From Paracoccus sp. (in: a-proteobacteria) (GTDB lineage: Bacteria; Pseudomonadota; Alphaproteobacteria; Rhodobacterales; Rhodobacteraceae), in assembly GCF_030538495.1 (NCBI RefSeq), contig NZ_JAUNTW010000008.1, positions 18,683 to 82,682 on the forward strand: a DNA stretch of 64,000 nucleotides, in the 5' to 3' direction. The notes beneath the pieces were generated by a model. It was not told where the DNA came from. It did not search any database and worked only from the letters and a program-made list of their open reading frames with translations. Shown here one piece after another: positions 8,243 to 18,212 of the stretch. Positions within the stretch are counted from its first letter, which is position 1. Each line of letters starts with the position of its first letter. The position numbers and the translations under genes were made by a program.

Positions 8243-9031
8243 TCAGTCGCGGGTGCGGATCACCTTGGCGAAGGGCTCCATGATCGCGGCATTGGCGGCG
8301 ATGATGCGGCCCGATTCCAGCGGGCTGTCGCCGTCGCGGATGCCGTCCACGAAACCGCCTGCCTCGCGCACCATCAGAATACCGGCGGCCACGTCCCACG
8401 GTTTAATCGCGCGTTCCCAATAGCCGTCGTAACGCCCCGCCGCGACATAGGCCAGATCAAGCGCCGCTGCGCCGAACCGGCGCACGCCTGCGGTGAACGG
8501 CATCAGGCGCGCCAGATCTTGCAGTGATGCGGGCAGGGGGCCGTTCCCGGCAAAGGGGATGCCGGTTGCGAAAATGCAGTCGATCATCCGCGACCGGCCC
8601 GACACGCGCAAACGCTGGTCGTTCATGAACGCGCCGCCGCCTTTTTCCGCGACGAACAGTTCATCCTTGGCCGCGTCAAAGATCACGGCGGCGATGATGT
8701 CGCCTTTGTGTTCCAAGGCGATGCTGACGGCCCAATGCGGCAGGCCGTGCAAAAAGTTCGTCGTCCCGTCCAGCGGGTCCACGATCCAGCGGCGGGTCGG
8801 GTCTTCGCCCGGTTCTTCGCCGGTTTCTTCGCCCAGCCAGCCGTAATTCGGGCGGGCGGTGCGCAGTTCTTCTTTGATGATGCGTTCGGCCTCGCGGTCA
8901 GCGCGGCTGACGAAATCGCCTGCGCCCTTTACGCTGACTTGCAGGTTCTCAACTTCGCGAAAATCTTTGACCAAACTGCGACCGGCTTTGCGGGCGGCCT
9001 TGATCATGACGTTCAGATTGGCGCTTGCCAT
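8243..9031 (-). CDS. suhB: inositol monophosphatase family protein (SuhB-like)
   Basis: The 262-residue protein carries the family's metal-binding motifs: GEETG (about 67-71), WIVDPLDGTTNFLHG (about 82-96) and WDVAAG near the C-terminus (about 215). It hydrolyses inositol-1-phosphate and related sugar phosphates; in enterobacteria SuhB also joins the rRNA antitermination complex. Two adjacent ATGs occur (9034, 9031); 9031 gives better spacing from GGAG. It stands alone and ends at a clear terminator. Confidence 0.93.
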   Translation of the reverse strand: MASANLNVMIKAARKAGRSLVKDFREVENLQVSVKGAGDFVSRADREAERIIKEELRTARPNYGWLGEETGEEPGEDPTRRWIVDPLDGTTNFLHGLPHWAVSIALEHKGDIIAAVIFDAAKDELFVAEKGGGAFMNDQRLRVSGRSRMIDCIFATGIPFAGNGPLPASLQDLARLMPFTAGVRRFGAAALDLAYVAAGRYDGYWERAIKPWDVAAGILMVREAGGFVDGIRDGDSPLESGRIIAANAAIMEPFAKVIRTRD

Positions 9032-9092
9032 CATATGCTCCGGGTGTTTGGGGTTGGGGCGTCATAGGGCCTTGCGCCGCAAAAGAAAAGGG

Positions 9093-10007
9093 TCACGCAA
9101 CCGCCCCCCGCAGCATTCGTAAGGGTTCGGTCCGCGACAGGCGCAGCACATGCGCCATCCATGGTTGCGCCAGATCGTTTGCGCGAACGGCGGCGTATAA
9201 CCGGCGCGACACGCCGCCGCGTCCCAGCGGCAGCATCGCCAGTTCGGGATTGGCCTGTTCACGGCGCAGCACCCAGTCGGGCATCACCGCAACGCCATGC
9301 CCGGACGCGACCAGCATCAGCGACACCGCGGTCAGTTCGACGGTGCGTTGATGCGCGGGTTCCACGCCTGCGGGGGTCAGAAACTGGCTGAACACATCCA
9401 GACGCGCCCGGTCCATGGGATAGGTGATCAGCGTTTCGGTCGCCAGATCGGCGGGATCGGCCCAGCCTTTGGCCACCAGCGGATGACCGGCGGGAACAAC
9501 CAGCGTCGGCGAATAATCAAACAGCGGCTGAAAGGTGATGTCGGGCAAATCCTCGGGGTCGGATGAGATCACGAAATCAACCTGTTCCCGCACCAAAGCG
9601 GGCAGAGCGCCAAAGGCCAGACGCTGCCGGATGTCCACGTCAATATCGGGCCAGGCGCGGCGGAAAATATCCAAGACCGGCAACAGCCAGTCAAAGCAGG
9701 CGTGACATTCCATGGCGATATGCAGCCGCCCCACGCGGCCCGCCGTCACGCCGCGAAATTCGGCTTCGGTCGCAGAGACCAGCGGCAACACCTGTTCGGC
9801 CAGCCGCAACAGCCGCATCCCCGCCGCCGACAGCCGCATCGGTTTCGCGCGGCGCACGAATAATTCGACGCCGGCCTGTTCCTCTAACGCTTTGATCTGA
9901 TGGGACAGGGCGGATTGCGTGATGTTCAGCACATCCGCTGCGCGCGCCAGACCGCCCTGTTCATGGATCGCGCGGACCGTCCGCAGATGTCGCAATTCAA
10001 GATGCAT
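9093..10007 (-). CDS. metR: LysR-family regulator, probable MetR
   Basis: The 304-residue protein has an N-terminal winged helix (LRHLRTVRAIHEQGGLARAA, ITQSALSHQIKALEEQ) and a periplasmic-binding-like effector domain. MetR, which uses homocysteine as co-inducer, has this composition, and the gene is divergent from metF with a palindrome between them, so it probably activates metF. The MetR identity depends mainly on that context; the LysR family is certain. Confidence 0.88.
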   Translation of the reverse strand: MHLELRHLRTVRAIHEQGGLARAADVLNITQSALSHQIKALEEQAGVELFVRRAKPMRLSAAGMRLLRLAEQVLPLVSATEAEFRGVTAGRVGRLHIAMECHACFDWLLPVLDIFRRAWPDIDVDIRQRLAFGALPALVREQVDFVISSDPEDLPDITFQPLFDYSPTLVVPAGHPLVAKGWADPADLATETLITYPMDRARLDVFSQFLTPAGVEPAHQRTVELTAVSLMLVASGHGVAVMPDWVLRREQANPELAMLPLGRGGVSRRLYAAVRANDLAQPWMAHVLRLSRTEPLRMLRGAVA

Positions 10008-10020
10008 GAGCCGCCTTCAA

Positions 10021-10041
10021 GTTCATGTTGAACATTATGAA
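10021..10041. promoter_or_regulatory. candidate MetR operator
   Basis: GTTCATGTTGAAC (10021-10033) is a 13-base palindrome of TTCA/TGAA half-sites, and a further TGAACATTATGAA (10029-10041) overlaps it. MetR sites in enterobacteria are TGAA-N5-TTCA, so half-site sequence and location between the divergent genes fit, though the spacing is shorter. Confidence 0.55.
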
Positions 10042-10096
10042 TTTGTCTCACGCTTGGGGGTGTGACACAAGGCGGGCAACAAAATAAGGATTCGCT

Positions 10097-10960
10097 ATGA
10101 CCGCCGCGCCGCAGATCAGTTTGGAATTTTTCCCGCCGCAGACTTTGGATGCGTCGTTCCGGTTGTGGGAAACCGCGCGCGCTTTGGCGCCGCTGTCGCC
10201 GGATTTCGTATCCGTGACCTATGGCGCGGGCGGCACCACGCGCAAACTGACGCACGAAGCCGTGACCACGATCAGCCGCCATTACGGGTTGCAGGTCGCC
10301 GCCCACCTGACCTGTGTCGAGGCGACCCGCGACGACACCATGAAGATCGTGCAGGATTATGCCGATGCGGGCGTTCACCAGATTGTCGCGCTGCGCGGGG
10401 ATGCGCCCAAGGGGCAGACCCGGTTCACGCCGCATCCTGACGGGTTCGCGAACTCGATCGAATTGATCGAGGCGATTGCCGCGCGGGGCGATATGACGAT
10501 CCGCGTCGGCGCCTATCCCGAACCGCATCCCGACAGCGCCGATACCGATGCCGATGTGGCGTGGCTGAAACGCAAAATCGACGCGGGCGCGGACAGCGCG
10601 ATTACGCAGTTTTTCTTTGACGCTGATACGTTTTTCCGGTTCCGCGACAAATGCGCGGCGGCGGGGATCTCGGCCCCGATCCTGCCGGGGATTTTGCCGA
10701 TCCAAAGCTGGGCGGGAACGAAACGGTTCGCCGCGACCTGCAACACCACCGTGCCGCAATGGGCCGAAGATGCGTTCAGCGCCGCCGACGCCGCCGATCA
10801 TCCGGCACTGGCGACCGATATGTGCGTCGATCTGTGCCAGAAACTGATCGCGGGCGGCGTGGACCGGCTGCATTTTTACACGCTGAACCGGCCGGACATG
10901 ACGGCGGCGGTGTGTTCGGCTTTGGGCGTGGTGGCGGATAAATCGCGGGCCGTGGCGTGA
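10097..10960 (+). CDS. metF: methylenetetrahydrofolate reductase
   Basis: The 287-residue TIM-barrel flavoprotein shows ISLEFFPP with the catalytic glutamate, SVTYGAGGTTR, HLTCV, RGDAPKG, and the late QFFFD and LPGILPI blocks. It reduces 5,10-methylene-THF to 5-methyl-THF for methionine synthesis. AAGGA precedes ATG 10097 at six bases. Divergent from the MetR-like gene and followed by a hairpin plus the dispersed 3' element. Confidence 0.97.
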   Translation: MTAAPQISLEFFPPQTLDASFRLWETARALAPLSPDFVSVTYGAGGTTRKLTHEAVTTISRHYGLQVAAHLTCVEATRDDTMKIVQDYADAGVHQIVALRGDAPKGQTRFTPHPDGFANSIELIEAIAARGDMTIRVGAYPEPHPDSADTDADVAWLKRKIDAGADSAITQFFFDADTFFRFRDKCAAAGISAPILPGILPIQSWAGTKRFAATCNTTVPQWAEDAFSAADAADHPALATDMCVDLCQKLIAGGVDRLHFYTLNRPDMTAAVCSALGVVADKSRAVA

Positions 10961-10970
10961 TGGGGTGAGG

Positions 10971-11021
10971 CTGGGGGCTTCGCGCCCCCAGACCCCCGCG
11001 GGATATTTTTGCACAGAAGAT
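10971..11021 (+). repeat. dispersed 3' element, copy 1 (after metF)
   Basis: A perfect hairpin (CTGGGGGC 10971-10978 / GCCCCCAG 10984-10991) is followed by GCGGGATATTTTTGCACAGA and AGAT. The core recurs at four other places, each directly 3' of a gene in the same orientation. It may work as a weak terminator. Confidence 0.8.
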
Positions 11022-11029
11022 TTGTGGCG

Positions 11030-12046
11030 TTACGCCCGGCGTCGGATGGGGGTTGCGGCGTCATCGGTCAGGTGGCCGGTCAGCAATGCGGGGCCGGGAT
11101 AGGGGCGCGGCACGGTTTCGTGCAGTGATTCGTTGTCGTATTGGCCGGCCAGACGTGGGGCGCGGACCAGAAACGCCTTGCCCCAGTTGCGCCATGATCC
11201 GACGGATGGCGATGTGGGGTCGGTGGTCATATGCGCGCGCCAGTTATCGGGCAGCGGCAGGCCCAGCGTTTCGGCGCGGTCCAGCATCCAGACCAGCGGG
11301 ATATTGGCCAGCGGGCGCGCGGGTTCATATCCGCCCAACTGCCCGCCGATGTCGCCATGTGCGCCGCGAAACCAGACCTGTTCCACCCGCATATCGCCCG
11401 CATCATCCCATAAGAGCGGCGCGAAGGCCGCCCTTGTTTCATCCAAGGCGAGCGCGTGAAAGCCGTGTTCGACTCCGTCCCCCAGATGCGCGTCGTGGAA
11501 CCGGAACCGGGGTTCGGTCAGCATCCACAACAGCGGCAGCCGCAGCCCGAAGGCGGTGACGGTATCGAAGCAGCCGACCATGCGGATGGGGGATGCGGCA
11601 TGGCAGCGGCGGCGGTGAAAGGTGGCGATCACGCCCGGACCTGCGCCCTGCCGGTAATAGCGCCACGCCAGCCGCACATAGCGTTCCGTCGCGTATTCGG
11701 GCCGGACCAGCCCGACCCGGCCAATCATCCCCGCCAGACTGCGCGCCGCAAATGCGCCCCGCGAATAACCCAGCAAAAACACCGCGTCACCGGGACGATA
11801 GGCCCCCGCCAGCCAGCCATAGGCGTCGATGATCCGCGCTTCAATCATCCGCCCCAGAGCCAGATCGGGCAAGGTTTGCCATCGCGCCCATTGCTGGCCC
11901 ATGCCGTAATACAGCCGCAGCCCCGCGCCCTGTGCCGGTGTCAGCAGGTCACGGATGCGTCCGATGGAACTGCGCCGCCCCTGCATCAGCGATGCAAAGG
12001 TGCCGTCCATCAGGATAACGTGGATCGTCGGGGGGCGAATCGTCAT
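11030..12046 (-). CDS. DUF2235 (T6SS Tle1-like) alpha/beta hydrolase
   Basis: The 338-residue protein has an early DGT (LMDGTFAS), the serine nucleophile motif GYSRGAFAARS (about residue 95) and late acidic/histidine blocks (CFDTVTAFG; WFRGAHGDIGG). These define DUF2235, a lipase/phospholipase-like fold shared with Tle1 type VI effectors. No signal peptide and no secretion gene is nearby, so an intracellular or uncharacterised hydrolase is as likely as an effector. It is transcribed convergently with metF. Confidence 0.85.
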   Translation of the reverse strand: MTIRPPTIHVILMDGTFASLMQGRRSSIGRIRDLLTPAQGAGLRLYYGMGQQWARWQTLPDLALGRMIEARIIDAYGWLAGAYRPGDAVFLLGYSRGAFAARSLAGMIGRVGLVRPEYATERYVRLAWRYYRQGAGPGVIATFHRRRCHAASPIRMVGCFDTVTAFGLRLPLLWMLTEPRFRFHDAHLGDGVEHGFHALALDETRAAFAPLLWDDAGDMRVEQVWFRGAHGDIGGQLGGYEPARPLANIPLVWMLDRAETLGLPLPDNWRAHMTTDPTSPSVGSWRNWGKAFLVRAPRLAGQYDNESLHETVPRPYPGPALLTGHLTDDAATPIRRRA

Positions 12047-12086
12047 CCCCCGACGTTACCATGGTCGCGGCGTCAGACCAGATGCG

Positions 12087-13241
12087 TCAGACCAGCGACA
12101 TCGCGGTCGCCCGCTGCATATCGCCGAACCCGTTAAACCGGGTGTTCGTGACCGTCGAATAAGCTCCGGCGCCGTGGAAGATCAGATAATCCCCTTCGGC
12201 CACGTCGGCGGGCAGCGACAATTCGCCCGGCAGACGGTCCACCGAATCGCAGGTCGGGCCGAACATCACGCGGTTCTGGCGGTCACCGGTGCGGGGGGTG
12301 CCTTGGGGGTCCACGACCTCGATCCGGTCCAGATTGCCGACGATGGGCAATTCGGTCAGCCCGCCATACACGCCGTCATTCATGAAAATCGGGCCGCCGT
12401 CGCGCACGGCCTTAACCTTAATGATCAGGGCAAAGGCATCGGCGCACAGCGCGCGGCCCGGTTCGCACACCAAGGCGGGCGCGTCATCGCCGAACATTTC
12501 CGCCGTGGTTTCGCCGATTTTGGCAAAGATCGCGTCGAAATCGGGTTCAACCCCCTGCACGCGGAACGACGGGAAGCCGCCACCGACATTCAGCCGTTTC
12601 GCCCGCACGCCCGCCATGTCGCAAATGTCGCGCGCCACGCGGATATAGCTGTCCCACGCGATCGGGTCGGTGCATTGCGTGCCGGGGTGGAAGGTCAGCG
12701 ACGGCACATAGCCGCGCGCGGCCACAGCGGCCAGCAATTCCGCCGCCAGTTCCGGCGTCGCGCCGAATTTCGACCCAAAGTCATAGGCCGCGCCCATCAC
12801 CGGCAATTTGAACCGGGGCGAGATTTCGACCGGCTGCCCATCGACCGAGACCGGCACCTGTTCAAACAGCTTGTTCAATTCGGATGTGCTGTCGACGGAC
12901 CAGGCCAGAATCCCGGCATCAACCGCGGCTTTGATTTCGGTGCGCGACCGGACGGGGTTGTGGTAATGGCGCGCGGCACCGGGTGCCATGCGGCCGATCA
13001 GGTCAATTTCCCACGGCGACGCGACGTCAAACCCGCGCAGACCGGCGGTGACCAGATTTTGAATCACGGCCTCATCCGGGTTGGATTTCACGGCATAGGT
13101 GACCAGCCCCGGAAAGCCATTCAGAAACAACCGCGCCCGTTCCTGCAAAACGGTGGGGGCAAAGACCATGACCGGATCTTCGGGGGCAAGGCGGCGGATG
13201 ATGTCGGCCGGGTTGTCCCAGACGGTCTTATGTTCTTCCAT
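12087..13241 (-). CDS. type III PLP-dependent ornithine decarboxylase
   Basis: The 384-residue alanine-racemase-fold protein has the PLP lysine in TYAVKSNPD (about residue 52), the PLP-phosphate loop GGGFPSF, CEPGRALCADA, and the catalytic-cysteine motif FGPTCDSVD. The length and motifs fit ornithine/lysine decarboxylases making putrescine or cadaverine. AAGGA lies six bases before ATG 13241. Divergent from an Lrp-type regulator 142 bases away that likely controls it; a polyamine-type ABC transporter is encoded elsewhere in the window. Confidence 0.92.
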   Translation of the reverse strand: MEEHKTVWDNPADIIRRLAPEDPVMVFAPTVLQERARLFLNGFPGLVTYAVKSNPDEAVIQNLVTAGLRGFDVASPWEIDLIGRMAPGAARHYHNPVRSRTEIKAAVDAGILAWSVDSTSELNKLFEQVPVSVDGQPVEISPRFKLPVMGAAYDFGSKFGATPELAAELLAAVAARGYVPSLTFHPGTQCTDPIAWDSYIRVARDICDMAGVRAKRLNVGGGFPSFRVQGVEPDFDAIFAKIGETTAEMFGDDAPALVCEPGRALCADAFALIIKVKAVRDGGPIFMNDGVYGGLTELPIVGNLDRIEVVDPQGTPRTGDRQNRVMFGPTCDSVDRLPGELSLPADVAEGDYLIFHGAGAYSTVTNTRFNGFGDMQRATAMSLV

Positions 13242-13383
13242 TGCGGTTCCTTTCGCGCGGGGTCAGCGTTTCAAAACAGAATGGCGCTTTTCGGTTCCGA
13301 TTTCACCGATGAAAAGGGTAGAATCGCGCGCAACTGTCGTTATTATGCCGAAAATCATGTCAATTTGACGAAATGGGCGCGCA

Positions 13384-13815
13384 ATGGACGATCTGGACCG
13401 AAATATCGTGGCGCAATTGTCCGGCGATGCGCGGCTGTCGGTGGCGGTGCTGGCGCGGCGGCTTAAGGTGGCGCGGTCCACCGTGCAGGCGCGGCTGGAA
13501 CGGTTGGAAAGCACCGGCATCATCGCGGGCTACACCCTGCGGCTGGGCAACACTGCGCAGGCGGGCCGCATCCGCGCCACCGTGTTGCTGGCGACCGAAC
13601 CGCGCAGCCTGCCCGCGATTTTGCCGCGCCTGCGGGTGCTGCCGCAGGTCGAACGCATCCACACCACCAGCGGGCGGATTGATCTGCTGCTGCAACTGGT
13701 CGCAGATTCCACGGCGGAACTGGACGACACGCTGGACCGCATCGGCGGGATTGAAGGCGTCCGGTCGTCCGAAAGCCTGATCCATCTGTCAACCAAACTG
13801 GACCGCGCGACCTAA
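13384..13815 (+). CDS. Lrp/AsnC-family transcriptional regulator
   Basis: The 143-residue protein has the AsnC helix-turn-helix (LDRNIVAQLSGDARLSVAVL, KVARSTVQARLERLE) and the RAM/ligand domain (residues 60-140, with TTSGRIDLLLQL). It is divergent from ornithine decarboxylase, the usual arrangement for a local regulator. Its stop overlaps the end of the opposite DUF1992 gene by four bases. Confidence 0.92.
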   Translation: MDDLDRNIVAQLSGDARLSVAVLARRLKVARSTVQARLERLESTGIIAGYTLRLGNTAQAGRIRATVLLATEPRSLPAILPRLRVLPQVERIHTTSGRIDLLLQLVADSTAELDDTLDRIGGIEGVRSSESLIHLSTKLDRAT

Positions 13816-14153
13816 CGCGCAAACCTCCGCCGCGCATCGGCGGCGATGTTCTGTTTTAACTCGGTCAGGGCAATGCGGCGGGACAGAGCGGCGCGCTCGG
13901 TCGGGTCGTCGATCTGGGCCAGGGTCGCCCGCATCGCGGCCACGTCCTTGGCGTGCTGAATCTCGGGCGGCAGATAACCGCTATCGGCCATCATCCGATG
14001 CAGCACGTCATCGGCGCTTTCGCGCAGGCGTTCAGGGTCCAGCGGACGACCTTCGCCCGCCAGCCCGCGCAAGTCGCCCCGCGCCTCGGCGGCATCAATC
14101 TGGCGCTGCGCCACGCGTTCAAACCAATGCACCCGCCCCCCAAACTGACGCAA
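13812..14153 (-). CDS. DUF1992 / DnaJ-homologue-subfamily-C-28-like protein
   Basis: The 113-residue protein matches DUF1992 (DNAJC28 conserved domain): FERVAQRQIDAAEARGDLRGLAGEGRPL followed by helical MMADSGYLPPEIQ. Function is unknown; YhdN-like proteins of this family lack a J-domain. ATG 14153 is taken, though a shorter start near the FERVAQR block is possible. It lies downstream of valS on the same strand, after a dispersed 3' element. Confidence 0.82.
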   Translation of the reverse strand: MRQFGGRVHWFERVAQRQIDAAEARGDLRGLAGEGRPLDPERLRESADDVLHRMMADSGYLPPEIQHAKDVAAMRATLAQIDDPTERAALSRRIALTELKQNIAADARRRFAR

Positions 14154-14161
14154 CCGCGCCT

Positions 14162-14193
14162 ATCTTCTGTGCGTAAATATCCCCGCCGGAGGC
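14162..14193 (-). repeat. dispersed 3' element, copy 2 (after valS)
   Basis: On the minus strand it reads GCCTCCGGCGGGGATATTTA then CGCACAGAAGAT, 41 bases past the valS stop. It matches the core at four other sites and again follows the gene's direction. Confidence 0.85.
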
Positions 14194-14233
14194 ATCCGCA
14201 CCCACAGCCTCACGCCACGGATGCGGATTGCGC

Positions 14234-17095
14234 TTACATCGCCGCCAGCTGATCCAAGGCCGCACGCAGGCGGGCCAGATCGTCGTCAAGCGCGGCCAGT
14301 TTGGCCTGCGTTTCCTCGATCACCTCGGCATCGGCGTTTTCGACGAATTTCGGGTTCGCCAGACGCCCGCGCAGACCGCCCGCGTCTTTTTCGGCCTTGG
14401 CAACGGATTTTTGCAACCGTGCGGTTTCGGCGGCCACGTCGATCACGTCCCCGATGGGCAGGGCGAATGACGCGCCCGCAGCCGACACCGCGATCATGCC
14501 GCGCGCCGCAGCGCCATCCACCGGCGCATTGACCCGCGCCAGCCGTTCGATCAGCGGGCTGTTCGCCGTCAGCGCCGCACGGGCGGCGTCATCGGCCTGC
14601 GTCACGATCAGGTCCAGCTTGGCCCCCGCCGGAACGCCCATTTGCGCGCGGGCGGACCGCACCGATTCAATCACCGCGATGACCCAGTTCATTTCCCGGT
14701 CGGCATCGGCGTTGATCAACTCGGCCCCGTATTCCGGCCAGTCGCCATGAACCAGCATCCCGGCGCGGTCGCCGGTCAGAGACCACAATTCTTCGGTCAC
14801 AAACGGCATGATCGGATGCAACAGAGTATAACACTGATCCAGCACCCAGCCCATCGTGGCCCGCGTTTCATCGGCATAGTCGCCGTCAAACAAAGGCTTG
14901 GCGAATTCCACATACCAATCGCAGACCTTGCCCCAGACAAACGCATACAACCCCGTCGCCGCGTCGTTGAACCGGTATGCGGTCAGCGCGTCGTCGGTGG
15001 CCATGCGGATGCGCGCCACTTCGCTGATGATCCAGCGGTTGACGGTGTGCTGCGGGTCGGGCCGCGCCGCGCCGCCGCGCACGCCGTTCATTTCGGCAAA
15101 GCGTGTCGCGTTCCAGATTTTCGTGACAAAGTTGCGGTTGCCCTCGACATGCTTCGGCCCCAGTTTGGGGTCGCGGCCCATAGCGGCCATGCTGGTCAGC
15201 GTAAACCGCAGCGCGTCGGCGCCGAAATCGTCGATCAGGGTCAGGGGATCAATCACGTTCCCCTTGGATTTCGACATTTTCGCGCCTTTTTCGTCGCGCA
15301 CCAGCCCGTGAACGTAAACGGTGCGGAACGGCACATCCTTGGCGACCTCAAGCTGCATCATCATCATCCGGGCGACCCAGAAAAAGATGATGTCAAAGCC
15401 CGTGACCAACACGTCGGTCGGGAAATAGCGTTTCAGCTCTGCCGTGTCATTCGGCCAGCCCAGCGTTCCCAGCGGCCACAGGCCGGAACTGAACCAGGTA
15501 TCCAGAACGTCGGGATCGCGGGTCAGGGTTTTGCCGGGGGCTTGGGCCTGCGCCTCGGCCTCGGTCGCGGCGCAGTATTGGTTGCCGTCGTCATCATACC
15601 ACACCGGGATCTGATGGCCCCACCACAGTTGGCGGGAAATCGTCCACGGTTCGATGTTTTCCAGCCAGTTGAAATACACCTTTTTATGCTGTTCGGGCAG
15701 AATCTGGGTGCGGCCGTCGCGCACGGCCTCCAATGCTGGGCCAACGATGCGTTGCGTATCGACGAACCACTGATCGGTCAGCATGGGTTCGATCACCACG
15801 CCGGACCGGTCGCCAAAGGGTTGCATGATCGGTTTCGCGTCCACCACGGGGCGGCGTTCCAGATGTTCGGCCCCGGTTTCGCGGTCGATTTCTTTGTGCA
15901 GATAGGTGACGGCCAGACCCTCGGCGGTGATGTCGTCGATCACCGCGCGGCGGGCATCGAACCGGTCCAACCCGCGCAGATGTTCGGGAACCAGATTGAC
16001 GTTCGACACATCGCCCACATCTTCGCCCCGCGCCGCACGGGACGCAATCGCGGCGCTGTCGGCATAGCTGAGACCGTCCGCGCGCATCGCCCCGCGCGTA
16101 TCCAGCAACGCATAGAGCGGGATGTTATTGCGCATCGCCACGCCGTAATCGTTGAAATCATGCGCGCCGGTGATTTTCACCGCGCCGGAACCGAAATGCG
16201 GGTCGGGATAGTCGTCGGTGATGATCGGGATCAGGCGGCGTTGTTCGCGCGGACCGACCGGAATTTCGCACAGCTTGCCCACAATCGGGGCATAGCGCGC
16301 ATCGTCGGGATGAACCGCAACCGCGCCGTCGCCCAGCATGGTTTCGGGCCGCGTCGTTGCGATGCTGATATAGTCGCGGGTTTCGCGCAGCGTCACATTC
16401 CCGTCGGCGTCCCGTTCGATGTATTCATAGGTCTCGCCCCCGGCCAGAGGGTATTTGAAATGCCACATATGGCCCGGCGTTTCGCGGTTTTCGACCTCAA
16501 GATCGCTGATCGCGGTTTCGAAATGCGGATCCCAGTTCACCAGCCGTTTGCCGCGATAAATGATGCCCTTGTTATACAGGTCAACAAAGACGCGGATCAC
16601 GGCGTCGTGGAAATTGCCATCTTCGCCCGCAGGGGCGCCGGGCGCGCCGGACATGGTAAAGGCGTTGCGCGACCAATCGCAGGATGCCCCCAGCCGTTTC
16701 AACTGATGGATGATCGTGCCGCCGGATTCCTGTTTCCACGACCACACCTTTTCCAGAAAGGCGTCGCGGCCAATGTCGCGCCGGTTGGGTTCCTGGCGTT
16801 CGGCCATCTGGCGTTCCACCACCATCTGGGTGGCGATGCCCGCATGGTCTTGCCCCGGCTGCCACAGCGTATCAAAGCCCCGCATCCGGTGCCAGCGGAC
16901 CAGAATATCCTGCAAGGTGTTGTTCAGCGCGTGGCCGATATGCAGGCTGCCGGTGACGTTGGGGGGCGGGATCATGACGGTAAAGGTCTCGGCCCGTTTG
17001 GCATTCGCCCCGGCGGCAAAGGCGCCCATGCGTTCCCAATCCGCCGCAATGCGCGATTCCGCAGTCGCGGCGTCAAAACTTTTGTCCATCGTCAT
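14234..17095 (-). CDS. valS: valyl-tRNA synthetase
   Basis: The 953-residue class I synthetase has the HIGH motif in [21 protein letters not shown], the KMSKSKGN loop and a C-terminal coiled-coil arm (about residues 890-953) that binds tRNA. The start ATG 17095 has AAGGGGA seven bases upstream and begins [13 protein letters not shown], the usual N-terminus; a longer in-frame extension to 17293 has abnormal composition and is rejected. Confidence 0.97.
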   Translation of the reverse strand: MTMDKSFDAATAESRIAADWERMGAFAAGANAKRAETFTVMIPPPNVTGSLHIGHALNNTLQDILVRWHRMRGFDTLWQPGQDHAGIATQMVVERQMAERQEPNRRDIGRDAFLEKVWSWKQESGGTIIHQLKRLGASCDWSRNAFTMSGAPGAPAGEDGNFHDAVIRVFVDLYNKGIIYRGKRLVNWDPHFETAISDLEVENRETPGHMWHFKYPLAGGETYEYIERDADGNVTLRETRDYISIATTRPETMLGDGAVAVHPDDARYAPIVGKLCEIPVGPREQRRLIPIITDDYPDPHFGSGAVKITGAHDFNDYGVAMRNNIPLYALLDTRGAMRADGLSYADSAAIASRAARGEDVGDVSNVNLVPEHLRGLDRFDARRAVIDDITAEGLAVTYLHKEIDRETGAEHLERRPVVDAKPIMQPFGDRSGVVIEPMLTDQWFVDTQRIVGPALEAVRDGRTQILPEQHKKVYFNWLENIEPWTISRQLWWGHQIPVWYDDDGNQYCAATEAEAQAQAPGKTLTRDPDVLDTWFSSGLWPLGTLGWPNDTAELKRYFPTDVLVTGFDIIFFWVARMMMMQLEVAKDVPFRTVYVHGLVRDEKGAKMSKSKGNVIDPLTLIDDFGADALRFTLTSMAAMGRDPKLGPKHVEGNRNFVTKIWNATRFAEMNGVRGGAARPDPQHTVNRWIISEVARIRMATDDALTAYRFNDAATGLYAFVWGKVCDWYVEFAKPLFDGDYADETRATMGWVLDQCYTLLHPIMPFVTEELWSLTGDRAGMLVHGDWPEYGAELINADADREMNWVIAVIESVRSARAQMGVPAGAKLDLIVTQADDAARAALTANSPLIERLARVNAPVDGAAARGMIAVSAAGASFALPIGDVIDVAAETARLQKSVAKAEKDAGGLRGRLANPKFVENADAEVIEETQAKLAALDDDLARLRAALDQLAAM

Positions 17096-17160
17096 TTTTG
17101 TTCCCCTTGGCGTTGCGTTTGGGATAACGGGTGATCGGGAAAAGGCCAAGGGGGCGGGCG

Positions 17161-18135
17161 ATGCAACGCATAGTGGAACGCGCGATTGACGGGCGATTCG
17201 TGACCGGGGCGGCGGTGTCGATGGCAAAGGGCGCGCAGGAATGGCATCTGGGCGCGGGCGATCTGACCTCGGATCGCGCGTTTTTCGCCGCATCGGCGAC
17301 GAAGCTGTGCGTCACTGCGCTGATGCTGCGCGGGCAGGCTGATGGGCTGTGGCGGCTGGACGATCCGGCGGGCGCGCATCTGCCGGGCGTTGATCTGCGC
17401 GGGTTGGACCTGACCGGGGTCAGGCTGCGCGATCTGATGGCGCATACCAGCGGGCTGGCCGATTATTTCGACGCGGTTGTGGGTGATTTGCGCGCGGGGC
17501 GGGATCGGGCGTGGGGATTGCCCGAGGTGCTGGACATCGCGCGCAACAAAGGCCCCGTCGCCCGCCCCGGCGATCTGCGTCGCGCGCGGTATTCCGACAC
17601 GAATTATCAATTGCTGGGGCGCGTGATTGAGGTTGCGCAGGGTGCGCCCTTTGCCGCGATCTGCCGCGATCACCTGTTTGCGCCGCTGGGGCTGGCGCAG
17701 ACATGGATTTACGACGATGCGGGCGATACGCGGCCCGCGCCGCTGCGGTTTGGGCCGCGCGTCGTGGACATTCCCCGAGCCATGGCCAGCACGCAGGCCG
17801 ATGGCGGCATGGTCACCACAACGCGCGACGGGCTGGCCTTTCTGCGCGGGTTTTTCGGCGGGGCGTTTTTTGATCCGGGCGATCTGGCGGAGCTGATGGA
17901 GTGGCGACCGATGTTTTTTCCGCTGGACTATGGCACCGGGCTGATGCGGTTCGCACTGCCGCGCATCCTGACCGGGTTTCGGCGGCAAGAGCCTCTGATC
18001 GGTCATAGCGGGCTGAACGGGACGCTGCTCTTCGCCGCCCCGTCCAGTGGTTTTTTTATCGCGCTGACCACGAACCAAGCGCAGCGCCCCGGAGCGGGGT
18101 TCCGTCTGGCGGCCAAGCTGCGGGCGCGGGTTTGA
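17161..18135 (+). CDS. serine hydrolase, class C beta-lactamase/PBP fold
   Basis: The 324-residue protein has the SxxK motif (SATK, about residue 43), a YxN-like motif in [10 protein letters not shown], and HSG in GHSGLNG near the C-terminus, in the order of the EstB/AmpC family. No signal peptide is visible, so a cytoplasmic esterase or peptidase is likelier than a lactamase. ATG 17161 follows AGGGGGCGGGCG. Its last codons and flanking DNA match the end of the AraC-type gene at 20305. Confidence 0.8.
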   Translation: MQRIVERAIDGRFVTGAAVSMAKGAQEWHLGAGDLTSDRAFFAASATKLCVTALMLRGQADGLWRLDDPAGAHLPGVDLRGLDLTGVRLRDLMAHTSGLADYFDAVVGDLRAGRDRAWGLPEVLDIARNKGPVARPGDLRRARYSDTNYQLLGRVIEVAQGAPFAAICRDHLFAPLGLAQTWIYDDAGDTRPAPLRFGPRVVDIPRAMASTQADGGMVTTTRDGLAFLRGFFGGAFFDPGDLAELMEWRPMFFPLDYGTGLMRFALPRILTGFRRQEPLIGHSGLNGTLLFAAPSSGFFIALTTNQAQRPGAGFRLAAKLRARV

Positions 18136-18200
18136 TCCCCGACGGGGGCGCCGGAGGCGGGTGCGGGTGCCTCCGGCGGGGATATTTTGGCACAGAAGAT
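18121..18200 (+). repeat. dispersed 3' element, copy 3
   Basis: The core 18169-18200 reads GCCTCCGGCGGGGATATTTT then GGCACAGAAGAT. An upstream arm GCCGGAGGC makes a hairpin with GCCTCCGGC. The 18 bases CGGGCGCGGGTTTGATCC that include the gene's stop are identical to those at copy 4. Confidence 0.85.
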
Positions 18201-18212
18201 ATGTGGGCGGTG

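Noticed and set aside
11955-13466. 503-residue plus-strand frame over ornithine decarboxylase
   Set aside because: Opposite strand of a well-marked PLP enzyme; no motif of its own.
14642-17134. 830-residue open frame opposite valS
   Set aside because: It mirrors valS codon by codon, is rich in His/Arg/Gln and has no domain; valS is certain.
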